A stretch of 23,694 nt of DNA, from assembly GCA_003243255.1 (NCBI GenBank), contig QFQM01000061.1:1-23694 (forward strand). Reading direction: 5' to 3'. Shown piece by piece: positions 1 through 8,276 of this stretch (position 1 is the first letter of the stretch; every line of letters starts with the position of its first letter). Source of the DNA: Flavobacterium psychrophilum. Lineage in GTDB: Bacteria; Bacteroidota; Bacteroidia; Flavobacteriales; Flavobacteriaceae. The translations under genes and the position numbers were made by a program. A model generated the notes under the pieces. The model had not been told where the DNA came from and searched no databases. It worked only from the letters and a program-made list of their open reading frames with translations.

Positions 1-915
1 GGAATCCATCAAAACAGGACTGCAGGTCTTGAGTTTGCAGGAGGCGTGTTTACCAACCTGTCACATGATCACCTGGATTACCACAGTTCGTTTGCTGAAT
101 ACAGGGATGTAAAGAAAAGGTTCTTTGATGAGCTACCGAAAGGTTCTTTCGGGCTTGTAAATGTTGACGATAAGAATGGTCTTGTAATGCTTCAGAATAC
201 AAAAGCCAAAAAGCTTACGTATGCCCTGAAAACATATGCTGATTATAAAGCGCAGATACTGGAAAACCAACTTTCAGGTTTGCTGCTTAAGATCAATGAG
301 CAGGAAGTATGGGTTAAGCTGATAGGGACATTTAATGCTTATAACCTGCTTGCGATTTATGCAGTAGCAGTAAATCTTGGCCTTGAAGAAAGAGAAGTGC
401 TTAGGCTGATGAGTGAGTTAGAAAGCGTTTCTGGAAGATTCCAGTTCATTGTGAGTGATACTAAGATTACGGCAATCGTTGATTATGCGCACACGCCTGA
501 TGCGTTGGAAAACGTATTAAGCACGATAGAAAATATAAGAACCCGTAATGAGCAGCTTATAACAGTTGTGGGTTGTGGTGGAGACAGGGATACGACAAAA
601 CGCCCGGTTATGGCGCATATCGCCTCAAGCATGAGTGATAAAGCCATATTCACTTCGGATAACCCGAGGAGCGAGTCGCCTGAAGATATAATTGAAGAAA
701 TGGAGAAAGGCGTAGAGCCTCAGAATTATAAAAAAACACTTTCGATAGTGGACAGGAAACAGGCTATAAAAGTTGCCTGCCAACTGGCGAAGCCGAATGA
801 TATTATACTCATTGCAGGCAAAGGACATGAAACGTATCAGGAAATCAAAGGGGAGCGATTCCATTTTGATGATATGGAAACAGTAAAAGAGATATTAGCA
901 CAATTAAACAAATAG
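1..915 (+). CDS. murE: UDP-N-acetylmuramoyl-tripeptide synthetase, 5' end missing
   Basis: MurE is the cytoplasmic ligase that adds the third stem-peptide residue to UDP-MurNAc-L-Ala-D-Glu. The frame is open from base 1, so the gene enters from outside the window; 304 residues are visible of the roughly 485 usual in the family, so the N-terminal domain and P-loop are missing. Seen: GLEFAGG followed by [12 protein letters not shown] near the start (central ligase domain), [13 protein letters not shown] at the central/C-terminal domain junction, and DNPR at 658-669. DNPR is the known meso-diaminopimelate recognition motif, so the third residue is probably mDAP. The C-terminal GKGHETYQ motif is present. 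The stop is TAG; mraY starts 7 nt later, so they are probably cotranscribed. Identification is very secure. Confidence 0.97.
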   Translation, partial: GIHQNRTAGLEFAGGVFTNLSHDHLDYHSSFAEYRDVKKRFFDELPKGSFGLVNVDDKNGLVMLQNTKAKKLTYALKTYADYKAQILENQLSGLLLKINEQEVWVKLIGTFNAYNLLAIYAVAVNLGLEEREVLRLMSELESVSGRFQFIVSDTKITAIVDYAHTPDALENVLSTIENIRTRNEQLITVVGCGGDRDTTKRPVMAHIASSMSDKAIFTSDNPRSESPEDIIEEMEKGVEPQNYKKTLSIVDRKQAIKVACQLAKPNDIILIAGKGHETYQEIKGERFHFDDMETVKEILAQLNK

Positions 916-922
916 CGGAGAT

Positions 923-2152
923 ATGTTGTATTATTTATTTGAATATTTAGACAAACAGTTAGATATACCGGGCACTGGGGTGTTTCAGTATATAACTTTC
1001 CGTTCGGGGCTGGCGATTATATTGTCACTCCTTATTTCTACTGTTTTTGGTAAAAAGATCATCAACTTCCTGAGAAAACAACAGGTAGGTGAAACCGTGC
1101 GTGAGCTTGGCCTTGAGGGTCAGTCGCAAAAAGCAGGTACTCCTACAATGGGTGGACTTATAATCATCATTTCGACACTTATTCCGGTAATACTTTTGGC
1201 AAAGCTGGATAATATCTATGTTATGCTGCTTATTATCACGACACTATGGATGGGAACTATCGGGTTTATTGATGACTATATCAAGATATTCAAAAAAGAT
1301 AAAGAAGGACTTAAAGGAAAATTCAAGGTTGTAGGCCAGGTTGGCCTTGGACTGATAGTGGGGTATATACTGTATTTCCACCCATCAGTAACCGTAAGGA
1401 CAGATACAGGCAAAGTAAACATCTACAGCGAACAAAATGTAAATGTAATCAGCCAGGGAGGACTTGAGGAAAAGTCGACTGCAACTACAATTCCGTTCTT
1501 TAAAAATAATGAGTTCGATTATGCCGAACTGCTTTCATGGATGGGAGATGATTACAAAGATTATGCGTGGCTGATATTTATCCCTATCGTAATTTTTATC
1601 ATCACGGCAGTGTCTAACGGAGCGAACCTTACCGATGGTATTGACGGGCTCGCCGCGGGAACATCTGCAATTGCGGTGCTCGCGCTCGGTATATTCGCTT
1701 TCGTATCGGGTAACATCATTTTCTCAAACTACCTGAATATAATGTACATACCTAATTCCGGGGAAATGACAGTCTACATAACTGCATTTGTAGGGGCGCT
1801 CATAGGTTTTCTTTGGTATAATACCTATCCGGCAACGGTATTTATGGGTGACACGGGAAGCTTAACTATTGGAGGTATCATCGCGGTACTTGCAATTGCG
1901 GTTAGAAAAGAATTGCTAATACCGGTACTGTGCGGAATCTTCCTTGCAGAGAACCTTTCAGTGGTACTGCAGGTGAGTTACTTTAAATACACCAAGAAAA
2001 AATATGGTGAAGGCAGGAGGATATTCTTAATGTCGCCTTTGCACCACCATTACCAGAAAAAAGGCTACCATGAGAGTAAGATCGTAACACGTTTTTGGAT
2101 TGTAGCCATATTGTTAGCCATATTCTCACTAGTATCCTTAAAACTGAGATAA
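923..2152 (+). CDS. mraY: Phospho-N-acetylmuramoyl-pentapeptide transferase
   Basis: MraY transfers phospho-MurNAc-pentapeptide from UDP to undecaprenyl phosphate, forming lipid I at the inner membrane. The 409-aa protein is strongly hydrophobic, with about ten membrane segments. Family motifs: KAGTPTMGG (70-78), the Asp pair in GFIDDYIK (117-118), [12 protein letters not shown] (235-246), MGDTGSL (308-314) and the C-terminal [11 protein letters not shown] (371-381, His triad). It is longer than the roughly 360 aa of the Escherichia coli enzyme; the extra length is mainly a hydrophilic insert at about 156-212 between two membrane segments. It sits 7 nt after murE and 4 nt before murD, so it is part of one operon. 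A GGAG lies just before the ATG. Identification is secure. Confidence 0.97.
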   Translation: MLYYLFEYLDKQLDIPGTGVFQYITFRSGLAIILSLLISTVFGKKIINFLRKQQVGETVRELGLEGQSQKAGTPTMGGLIIIISTLIPVILLAKLDNIYVMLLIITTLWMGTIGFIDDYIKIFKKDKEGLKGKFKVVGQVGLGLIVGYILYFHPSVTVRTDTGKVNIYSEQNVNVISQGGLEEKSTATTIPFFKNNEFDYAELLSWMGDDYKDYAWLIFIPIVIFIITAVSNGANLTDGIDGLAAGTSAIAVLALGIFAFVSGNIIFSNYLNIMYIPNSGEMTVYITAFVGALIGFLWYNTYPATVFMGDTGSLTIGGIIAVLAIAVRKELLIPVLCGIFLAENLSVVLQVSYFKYTKKKYGEGRRIFLMSPLHHHYQKKGYHESKIVTRFWIVAILLAIFSLVSLKLR

Positions 2153-2156
2153 GCCT

Positions 2157-3488
2157 ATGAGACTAGTAGTACTTGGTGGAGGGGAAAGCGGTGTTGGTAC
2201 TGCTATCCTGGGAAAGAAAAAGGGGTATGATGTGTTCATCTCCGATTTTGGAAAAATAAAAAACAATTATAAAGAAGTTCTTGCACTTAATAAGCTGGAT
2301 TGGGAAGAGGAAAAGCATACAGAGGAACTAATCCTTAATGCGGATGTGGTAATGAAAAGTCCCGGTATACCTGATAAGTCTCCTATAGTAAAGGCTATAA
2401 AACAAAAAGGGATTCCGGTAATATCAGAGATTGAGTTTGCGAACCAGTTTCTTGAAGTCGATACGATAGGCATAACAGGTAGTAACGGTAAAACAACTAC
2501 TACCATGCTAACGCATCACCTGTTAAAACAGGGAGGACTGAATGTTGGGCTGGCAGGGAATATAGGTAAAAGCTTTGCCTGGCAGGTTGCCGAAAACAAA
2601 CACGAAGGTTATGTGCTTGAGCTGAGTAGTTTTCAGCTTGACGGCGTAGAGAAATACAGGCCACACATAGCTGTAATAACAAACATCAGTCCTGATCACC
2701 TTGATCGCTACGAATACAAATATGAATTGTACATAGCGGCTAAGTTCAGGATAACGATGAATCAGACTGAAGATGATTTCCTGATTTACGATGCCGATGA
2801 CGAAGCGATTTCAGAATGGTTAGGGAATAACACTATCAGGGCACAAAAGATTCCGTTCTCGCTTACAAAAGAAGTAGAAAACGGGGTTTATTTAAAAGAA
2901 GACACTATTATCAGTAACATTAATAAAGACGAATTTACCATGTCAATCAACGATCTGTCATTAGAAGGAAAGCACAATGTTAAGAATGCGATGGCAGCAA
3001 CTGCAGTTGCCCAGCTTATGCGCATAAGGAAAGAAACGATCAGGGAAAGCCTTTCTAACTTTCAGGGAGTTGAACACCGTCTTGAACCTGTGCTGAAAAT
3101 TCAGAATGTGCAATACATTAATGACAGTAAAGCGACTAACATCAACTCTACTTTTTATGCTCTGGACAGCATGAAAACACCAACGGTATGGATTGTAGGT
3201 GGTGTTGATAAAGGAAATGATTATAGTGAACTGATGTCGTTGGTAAGGGAAAAGGTAAAAGCAATCGTATGCCTTGGTGTTGATAACCGAAAAATTATCG
3301 ATGCTTTTGAAAATGTTGTTGATGTAATGGTTGAAACAACAAGTATGCAGGAAGCTGTAAAAGTAGCACAAAAACTTGCTGAAAAAGGCGATACGGTATT
3401 GTTGTCTCCGGCTTGCGCAAGCTTTGACCTGTTTGAGAATTACGAAGAACGCGGTAAGCAATTTAAAAACGCGGTTCAGAATTTATAA
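2157..3488 (+). CDS. murD: UDP-N-acetylmuramoylalanine--D-glutamate ligase
   Basis: MurD is the cytoplasmic ATP-dependent ligase that adds D-Glu to UDP-MurNAc-L-Ala. The 443-aa length is normal. Seen: an N-terminal Rossmann-like start (LGGGESGVG, 6-14), the Mur ligase P-loop GITGSNGKTTTT (105-116), LELSSFQLD in the central domain, NISPDHLDRY, and the C-terminal signature YINDSKATNINST followed by GGVDKGNDY. SPACASFDLFENYEERG near the end is also typical of MurD. The ATG is 4 nt after the mraY stop. A 60-nt spacer with repeat-like sequence separates it from ftsW. No irregularity is visible. Confidence 0.97.
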   Translation: MRLVVLGGGESGVGTAILGKKKGYDVFISDFGKIKNNYKEVLALNKLDWEEEKHTEELILNADVVMKSPGIPDKSPIVKAIKQKGIPVISEIEFANQFLEVDTIGITGSNGKTTTTMLTHHLLKQGGLNVGLAGNIGKSFAWQVAENKHEGYVLELSSFQLDGVEKYRPHIAVITNISPDHLDRYEYKYELYIAAKFRITMNQTEDDFLIYDADDEAISEWLGNNTIRAQKIPFSLTKEVENGVYLKEDTIISNINKDEFTMSINDLSLEGKHNVKNAMAATAVAQLMRIRKETIRESLSNFQGVEHRLEPVLKIQNVQYINDSKATNINSTFYALDSMKTPTVWIVGGVDKGNDYSELMSLVREKVKAIVCLGVDNRKIIDAFENVVDVMVETTSMQEAVKVAQKLAEKGDTVLLSPACASFDLFENYEERGKQFKNAVQNL

Positions 3489-3548
3489 TGGATTAACTGA
3501 TGAAGGCTTCCGGCATCGGATTGCGGACATCGGACTAAAGATAAAACA
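3489..3548. repeat. Repeat-like spacer between murD and ftsW
   Basis: This 60-nt spacer has GC-rich, word-repetitive sequence unlike a simple ribosome-binding region. It contains CGGCATCGGA then CGGACATCGGA (3524-3534). The reverse complement of the latter begins TCCGATGTC, which also occurs at 4904-4912 in the ftsW-murG spacer. I infer a small dispersed intergenic element, but only these two partial copies are visible, so the claim is weak. Confidence 0.3.
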
Positions 3549-4883
3549 ATGAAAGAACTAATTACTAACCTGAAAGGTGATAAAGGCATCTGGTCGTTTG
3601 TGATGCTGCTTGCCCTTATTTCATTCATGCCGGTTTTCAGCGCAAGTACGAACCTTGTGTATGTTATCGGTAAGGGATCGACTATCGGTTACCTGGTTAA
3701 GCATTTGGTGCATATTTTCATTGGTTTCGGACTGATATATTTTGTCCACAAAGTGCCTTATCATTATTACAAAGGCATATCGCAGATAGCATTACCTATT
3801 GTGGCTTTGCTGCTGGTGTATACGTTCTTTCAGGGTACTGTTATTGACGGTGCCAACGCAAGCCGCTGGATAAAGGTTCCGTTCATCGGGGTTACTTTTC
3901 AGACATCGTCACTGGCATCTATAGTGCTCATGATTTACGTGGCCCGTTACCTTGCTAAAATGGATGGTAAGGAAATAACGTTTAAGGCATCGTTATTTGA
4001 ATTATGGTTTCCGGTATTTGGTATACTGGCACTGATACTTCCGGCAAACTTTTCTACGGCAGCACTTATCTTTACTATGGTAAGTATGCTGGTGTTTGTA
4101 GGCAGGTATCCGTTAAGGTATCTGGGGACAATTATAGCAGCAGGAATTGTTATGTTGTTGCTGTTTGTGGCTTTTGCCAAAGCGTTTCCTAAAGCGATGC
4201 CAAACAGGGTAGATACCTGGATGAACCGTTTGGAGCGTTTTACCTCGAATGAGCCGAATGAGGATGATTACCAGATTGAGAAAGCTAAGATTGCAATAGC
4301 ATCGGGACAGATATACGGACTTGGGCCGGGTAAGAGTGTTCAGAAGAACTTCCTGCCGCAGTCGTCTTCCGATTTTATCTTCGCGATTATCGTAGAGGAA
4401 TACGGATTGGCAGGTGGCCTTGCAGTATTGTTCCTGTATCTGATGTTGTTCTTCAGGTTTTTGGTTACGGCGCATAAGGCGAAATCGCTGTTTGGAAAAC
4501 TGCTCATTGTAGGGCTCGGATTTCCGATAATTTTCCAGGCATTGATCAATATGGGAGTTGCAGTAGAATTACTTCCTGTAACGGGGCAAACCCTTCCGCT
4601 GATCAGTAGTGGTGGTTCTTCAATTTGGATGACATGTATCTCTATCGGGATCATTATAAGTGTGACTAAGAAAGAAGAAGAAATTGCTCAGGAAGCTGCC
4701 GAGAAAGAAGAGCGCGAAGCAACATTGCAGCGAATGATAGATGAACATATACTCAGGGAACAACAGGAGGAAGAAGCAAAAACTTTGGCAGATGCCGAAG
4801 GGAATAGCCAGCCTTCGCAACCTGCAGCCTTCTCAATAGAAGACAAAAGCAGGAACCCAATGAGTGCGGTGTTTGGGAAATAG
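3549..4883 (+). CDS. ftsW: SEDS-family septal peptidoglycan glycosyltransferase FtsW
   Basis: FtsW polymerises lipid II into septal glycan strands with a class B PBP. This 444-aa polytopic membrane protein has about ten hydrophobic segments. SEDS marks: GANASRWIKVP (101-111), YGLGPGKSVQKNFLP (256-270), SSSDFIFAIIVEEYG (272-286), where D275 matches the catalytic Asp of RodA/FtsW, and PVTGQTLPLISSGGSS (343-358). Position inside the dcw cluster favours FtsW over RodA. The last 75 or so residues (about 370-444) form a cytoplasmic Glu/Lys/Gln-rich tail likely to be helical or coiled coil, then a Ser/Pro-rich end. The stop is TAG. Spacers of 60 nt and 108 nt flank the gene. Identification is secure. 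Confidence 0.95.
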   Translation: MKELITNLKGDKGIWSFVMLLALISFMPVFSASTNLVYVIGKGSTIGYLVKHLVHIFIGFGLIYFVHKVPYHYYKGISQIALPIVALLLVYTFFQGTVIDGANASRWIKVPFIGVTFQTSSLASIVLMIYVARYLAKMDGKEITFKASLFELWFPVFGILALILPANFSTAALIFTMVSMLVFVGRYPLRYLGTIIAAGIVMLLLFVAFAKAFPKAMPNRVDTWMNRLERFTSNEPNEDDYQIEKAKIAIASGQIYGLGPGKSVQKNFLPQSSSDFIFAIIVEEYGLAGGLAVLFLYLMLFFRFLVTAHKAKSLFGKLLIVGLGFPIIFQALINMGVAVELLPVTGQTLPLISSGGSSIWMTCISIGIIISVTKKEEEIAQEAAEKEEREATLQRMIDEHILREQQEEEAKTLADAEGNSQPSQPAAFSIEDKSRNPMSAVFGK

Positions 4884-4944
4884 ATTGTTAGATTTTTGGA
4901 TTGTCCGATGTCGGATGTCTGAAGTTAGGATATAAAATAAGGTA
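4884..4944. repeat. Repeat-like AT-rich half of the ftsW-murG spacer
   Basis: Directly after the ftsW stop lies TTAGATTTTTGGATTGT (4888-4904). The same 17 bases occur at 12246-12262 next to the tRNA gene, about 7.4 kb away. It is followed by TCCGATGTCGG (4904-4914), related in inverted orientation to the murD-ftsW spacer. An exact 17-mer shared by two spacers suggests a dispersed intergenic repeat, although AT-rich sequence weakens the argument. Confidence 0.4.
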
Positions 4945-4945
4945 A

Positions 4946-4983
4946 CTCACTCCCCTCTCCTTTGGAGAGGGGCTGGGGGTGAG
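4946..4983. repeat. REP-like GC-rich palindrome before murG
   Basis: A perfect 9-bp hairpin (4952-4960 with 4964-4972, loop TTT) lies inside an outer 5-bp stem CTCAC/GTGAG (4946-4950 with 4979-4983). The block is much more GC-rich than its surroundings. From memory, similar CCCCTCTCC/GGAGAGGGG palindromes are common between genes in Flavobacterium genomes, so I call it a REP-like element. It ends 8 nt before the murG ATG, so in the mRNA it would form a strong hairpin near the translation start. There is no T-tract, so it is not a typical terminator. Confidence 0.6.
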
Positions 4984-4991
4984 GTAAAGAA

Positions 4992-6083
4992 ATGGAAAAG
5001 AAAAAATTCATATTAAGCGGTGGTGGTACTGGCGGGCATATTTACCCTGCCATTGCTATTGCCAATGAATTGAAAGAGCAATATCCGGATTGTGAGATAC
5101 TTTTTGTTGGCGCTAAGGATAAGATGGAGATGCAAAAAGTGCCACAGGCAGGGTATAATATTGTAGGGCTATGGATTGCGGGCATTCAGCGAAAGCTGAC
5201 TGTTGATAATGCGATGTTTCCATTCAAGCTGATGAGCAGCCTTATGAAATCGCGTACAATCATTAAAGGTTTTAAGCCGGATGTAGTGATAGGTACGGGT
5301 GGCTTTGCCAGTGGGCCGTTATTAAGGGCTGCGGCCGGAATGGGAGTGCCAACAGTATTACAGGAACAGAATTCATATCCGGGCATCACAAACAAATGGC
5401 TGTCTAAAAAAGCTAAAAAAATATGTGTTGCTTATGATAACCTTGAACGGTTTTTTCCTGCGGAGAAAATTGTGTTTACAGGGAATCCGGTACGAAGTGA
5501 TATTCTTGATGTAGAGAAGAACAGGAAACTGGCGATTGAATATTTCGGACTTGATCCTGAGAAAAAAACGCTGTTGGTATTAGGTGGTAGCCTTGGTTCG
5601 AGAAGAATAAACCAGCTTATCGCAAAAGAGCTTACATGGTTGCTGGCTCAGAATGTTCAGGTGATATGGCAGTGCGGTAAATTTTATTTTGAAGAGTACC
5701 AGCAGTACAATGAGAAGGAGAATGTAAAGGTGCTTTCGTTTATAGACAGGATGGATCTGGTATATGCTGCTGCCGATGTGGTGATATCACGTTCAGGAGC
5801 ATCGTCAGTGTCAGAGCTGTCTTTAGTGGGTAAGCCGGTAATTTTTATTCCGTCGCCTAATGTAGCTGAAGACCACCAGACAAAAAATGCTCAGGCAATT
5901 GTTGATAAAGAGGGCGCTTTATTGCTGAAAGAAGCTCAGCTCGATACGCAGTTTCAGCCGGTGTTTTCTGATTTGATTTCAAATGAAAGCAAACAACAGA
6001 AGCTTAGAGAAAATATAAAGAAGCTTGCAAAAGCAAATGCAACAAAGGATATAGTTGAAGAGATAAAGAAGTTGATAAAATAA
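4992..6083 (+). CDS. murG: Undecaprenyl-PP-MurNAc-pentapeptide GlcNAc transferase
   Basis: MurG adds GlcNAc from UDP-GlcNAc to lipid I, making lipid II on the inner face of the membrane. The 363-aa length is normal for this GT28 (GT-B fold) enzyme. Seen: glycine loop 1 [11 protein letters not shown] (10-20), loop 2 GTGGFASGP (101-109), QEQN (124-127), GNPVR (164-168), glycine loop 3 [10 protein letters not shown] (198-207), [10 protein letters not shown] (266-275), and DHQTKNA (294-300) of the nucleotide-sugar site. It has no signal peptide. The start is supported by the conserved N-terminal loop beginning 10 residues in. A GC-rich palindrome lies just upstream and a 130-nt repeat-like spacer downstream. 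Confidence 0.97.
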   Translation: MEKKKFILSGGGTGGHIYPAIAIANELKEQYPDCEILFVGAKDKMEMQKVPQAGYNIVGLWIAGIQRKLTVDNAMFPFKLMSSLMKSRTIIKGFKPDVVIGTGGFASGPLLRAAAGMGVPTVLQEQNSYPGITNKWLSKKAKKICVAYDNLERFFPAEKIVFTGNPVRSDILDVEKNRKLAIEYFGLDPEKKTLLVLGGSLGSRRINQLIAKELTWLLAQNVQVIWQCGKFYFEEYQQYNEKENVKVLSFIDRMDLVYAAADVVISRSGASSVSELSLVGKPVIFIPSPNVAEDHQTKNAQAIVDKEGALLLKEAQLDTQFQPVFSDLISNESKQQKLRENIKKLAKANATKDIVEEIKKLIK

Positions 6084-6095
6084 GGTGCTGAGTAG

Positions 6096-6199
6096 CTTAG
6101 GGACTGAGGTTCTGAGGTAAAAACGCTTAAAGGAATAAAAGATATAATGTTCTCAGGTTCACAGGCAAGTTTAAGGACCTAAGGCACTCAGTAACTAAG
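6096..6199. repeat. Imperfect inverted repeat in the murG-murC spacer
   Basis: The 130-nt spacer (6084-6213) contains a 22-nt arm at 6096-6117 whose relative in reverse complement is at 6178-6199 (16 of 22 positions agree by hand alignment). Both arms use short words such as CTTAG, ACTGAG and CTGAGG, repeated in near-tandem. I infer a dispersed Flavobacteriaceae-type intergenic repeat. No ORF, promoter or terminator is evident in it. Confidence 0.4.
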
Positions 6200-6213
6200 A
6201 AACTAAAAGAAGA

Positions 6214-7563
6214 ATGGATCTGAACCAAATACATAACGTCTATTTTGTAGGAATCGGTGGTATCGGTATGAGTGCCCTGGCTCGCTATTTTAAATTTATA
6301 GGCAAAAATGTAGCCGGATATGATAAAACGCCAACGCATCTTACCGATGAGCTTAAGGCCGAAGGCATAGCTATCCATTTTGAAGATAAGGTAGAGCTTA
6401 TAGCGTTGCCATTCCTGAATAAGGAAAACACATTGGTAGTGGTAACTCCTGCTGTGCCTAAAAACCATCTGCAATGGAATTATTTCCTAAACAATGGTTT
6501 TGTGGTTAAAAAGCGTGCTGAAGTATTGGGTATCATTACGAAAGATACGTATTGTTTTGCAGTTGCGGGAACGCATGGTAAAACAACAACATCGAGTATA
6601 CTGGGGCATGTGCTGTATGAGGCAGGCCTTGATGTTACGGCTTTTTTGGGCGGAATCGTTGAGAATTATAATTCGAACCTTATAGGCAGCGGCAAAACGA
6701 TTACAGTAGTTGAGGCTGACGAATTTGACAGGTCGTTTTTACACCTGCATCCAAATATCGCCTGTATCACATCTATGGATGCTGACCATTTGGATATCTA
6801 TGGTGATACAGCTTCTATAGAGGCTTCTTTCAGGGAGTTTGCAGACAAGGTTGAAGATAAAAAGCATCTGTTTGTTACTAACGGGCTTCCACTTGAGGGA
6901 GTGACTGTTGGAGTTAATGAGGGGCAGTTTTCGGCAATAAACATCCGTATTGAAGATGGCTGGTATGTATTTGATGTAAAAACGCCTTATGAGACCATTA
7001 CAGATATAAAATTCGGGCTTCCGGGACACCATAACCTGACTAATGCTTTACTGGCATTGGCTATGGCTAAAACCTACGGAGTGCCATCGGATGATATTAA
7101 GAGAGGTTTAGCGTCTTTTAAAGGCGTAAAGAGAAGATTCTCTTACCAGATAAAAAAACAGGATTTGGTGTATATAGACGATTATGCACACCATCCTACT
7201 GAGATAAATGCGGTATATCAGGCGGTTTCAGAACTATATCCTGATAAAAAAGTGCTTGCTGTTTTCCAGCCGCACCTGTTTAGCCGCACCAGGGATTTTG
7301 CTGATGGGTTTGCTAAAAGCCTGTCTGCCTTTGAGAACATAGTGCTGCTGGATATTTATCCGGCACGCGAACTGCCAATTGAGGGAATTACTTCAAAATG
7401 GCTGCTTGAAAAGATTGAGAACCAAAACAAAAAACTGGTTGCAAAAAGCGATCTTATTCCGTTGCTTAAAATGTCGGATGCAGATGTAATTGTGACCATA
7501 GGGGCGGGTGATATTGGTGAAATGGTACCTGAAATTAAAAAGGTTTTAGATGAAAAAAATTAA
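6214..7563 (+). CDS. murC: UDP-N-acetylmuramate--L-alanine ligase
   Basis: MurC is the cytoplasmic ligase that attaches L-Ala to UDP-MurNAc, the first stem-peptide residue. The 449-aa length is normal. Seen: N-terminal nucleotide-binding GIGGIGMSALA (13-23), Mur ligase P-loop GTHGKTTTS (119-127), EADEFDRSFL (167-176), DADHLDIYG (189-197), GHHNLTNAL (271-279), and the MurC signature DDYAHHPTE (322-330) followed by FQPHLFSRTRDF. It has no extra Ddl or MurB domain. Its last 14 nt overlap the start of ftsQ, suggesting translational coupling. It makes the substrate for MurD. Confidence 0.97.
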   Translation: MDLNQIHNVYFVGIGGIGMSALARYFKFIGKNVAGYDKTPTHLTDELKAEGIAIHFEDKVELIALPFLNKENTLVVVTPAVPKNHLQWNYFLNNGFVVKKRAEVLGIITKDTYCFAVAGTHGKTTTSSILGHVLYEAGLDVTAFLGGIVENYNSNLIGSGKTITVVEADEFDRSFLHLHPNIACITSMDADHLDIYGDTASIEASFREFADKVEDKKHLFVTNGLPLEGVTVGVNEGQFSAINIRIEDGWYVFDVKTPYETITDIKFGLPGHHNLTNALLALAMAKTYGVPSDDIKRGLASFKGVKRRFSYQIKKQDLVYIDDYAHHPTEINAVYQAVSELYPDKKVLAVFQPHLFSRTRDFADGFAKSLSAFENIVLLDIYPARELPIEGITSKWLLEKIENQNKKLVAKSDLIPLLKMSDADVIVTIGAGDIGEMVPEIKKVLDEKN

Positions 7564-8272
7564 TTGGAACGACATCAGATTAGTGCTCATTTTGGGTGCT
7601 GCGATTTTCCTGTATTCTTTCTCATCAAAACGAAACGAAAACAGGATGCTGAAAGAGGCGGATATAGAATTCAAAGAGGCTGAGGACTTTATAACGCACG
7701 AGAAAGTTAATAACTTGTTGATACAAAATTTCGGCAGTATAAAAAGCATTAGAAAAGATAAATTAGATTTGAATAGCGTGGAAAAATCTCTGGACAAAAA
7801 TCCAATGATTGATAAGGCAGAGGTTTACGCTACGGTTGACGGCAAATTGAAGGCGATAATTTCGCAGCGAAAACCCGTAGCCAGAATTTTTTCGGGGGAA
7901 AACTCATACTACATCGATTACCGGGGAGACAAAATGCCTTTGTCCGAAACATACACCGCAAGGGTGCCTATTGTTACGGGGGTGATAGATAGTATCGATA
8001 AAGGAAGGCTGAACAAACTGCTGAATTATATCAACGATGACAGTTTCCTGAAAAAAAACATTATTGGTCTTGAAGTAGCTCCGACAGGAGGACTGAAAAT
8101 GAAAAGCAGGAATTATGGTTACGAAATTCAGTTTGGCAGGGCAATTAATATTGAAAAGAAATTTAACAACTATAAGGCATTCCTCCAGGATGCAGTAAAA
8201 GATACATTGATTGAACAGTACAAAACAATAAATCTGAAATTTACACAACAGGTTGTGTGCACCAAAAAATAG
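7550..8272 (+). CDS. ftsQ: Cell division protein FtsQ
   Basis: FtsQ is a bitopic divisome protein linking early and late division proteins. The 240-aa product has a short cytoplasmic N-terminus, one membrane segment at about 10-24 (LVLILGAAIFLYSF), then a periplasmic part. The region from about 45 to 115, with NPMIDKAEVYATVDGKLKAII, looks like a POTRA domain; YYIDYRGDKMPLS and the C-terminal half fit the FtsQ beta domain. Sequence divergence is large, as is usual for Bacteroidota FtsQ, so the call leans on topology plus position between murC and ftsA. The ATG lies inside the murC end; the stop is TAG, 4 nt before the ftsA ATG. Confidence 0.9.
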   Translation: MKKINWNDIRLVLILGAAIFLYSFSSKRNENRMLKEADIEFKEAEDFITHEKVNNLLIQNFGSIKSIRKDKLDLNSVEKSLDKNPMIDKAEVYATVDGKLKAIISQRKPVARIFSGENSYYIDYRGDKMPLSETYTARVPIVTGVIDSIDKGRLNKLLNYINDDSFLKKNIIGLEVAPTGGLKMKSRNYGYEIQFGRAINIEKKFNNYKAFLQDAVKDTLIEQYKTINLKFTQQVVCTKK

Positions 8273-8276
8273 GGTT

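Noticed and set aside
8253..8276. Upstream GTG start for ftsA
   Set aside because: It would add eight residues overlapping the end of ftsQ and is not needed; the ATG at 8277 begins the family-typical N-terminus a few residues before the first phosphate motif.
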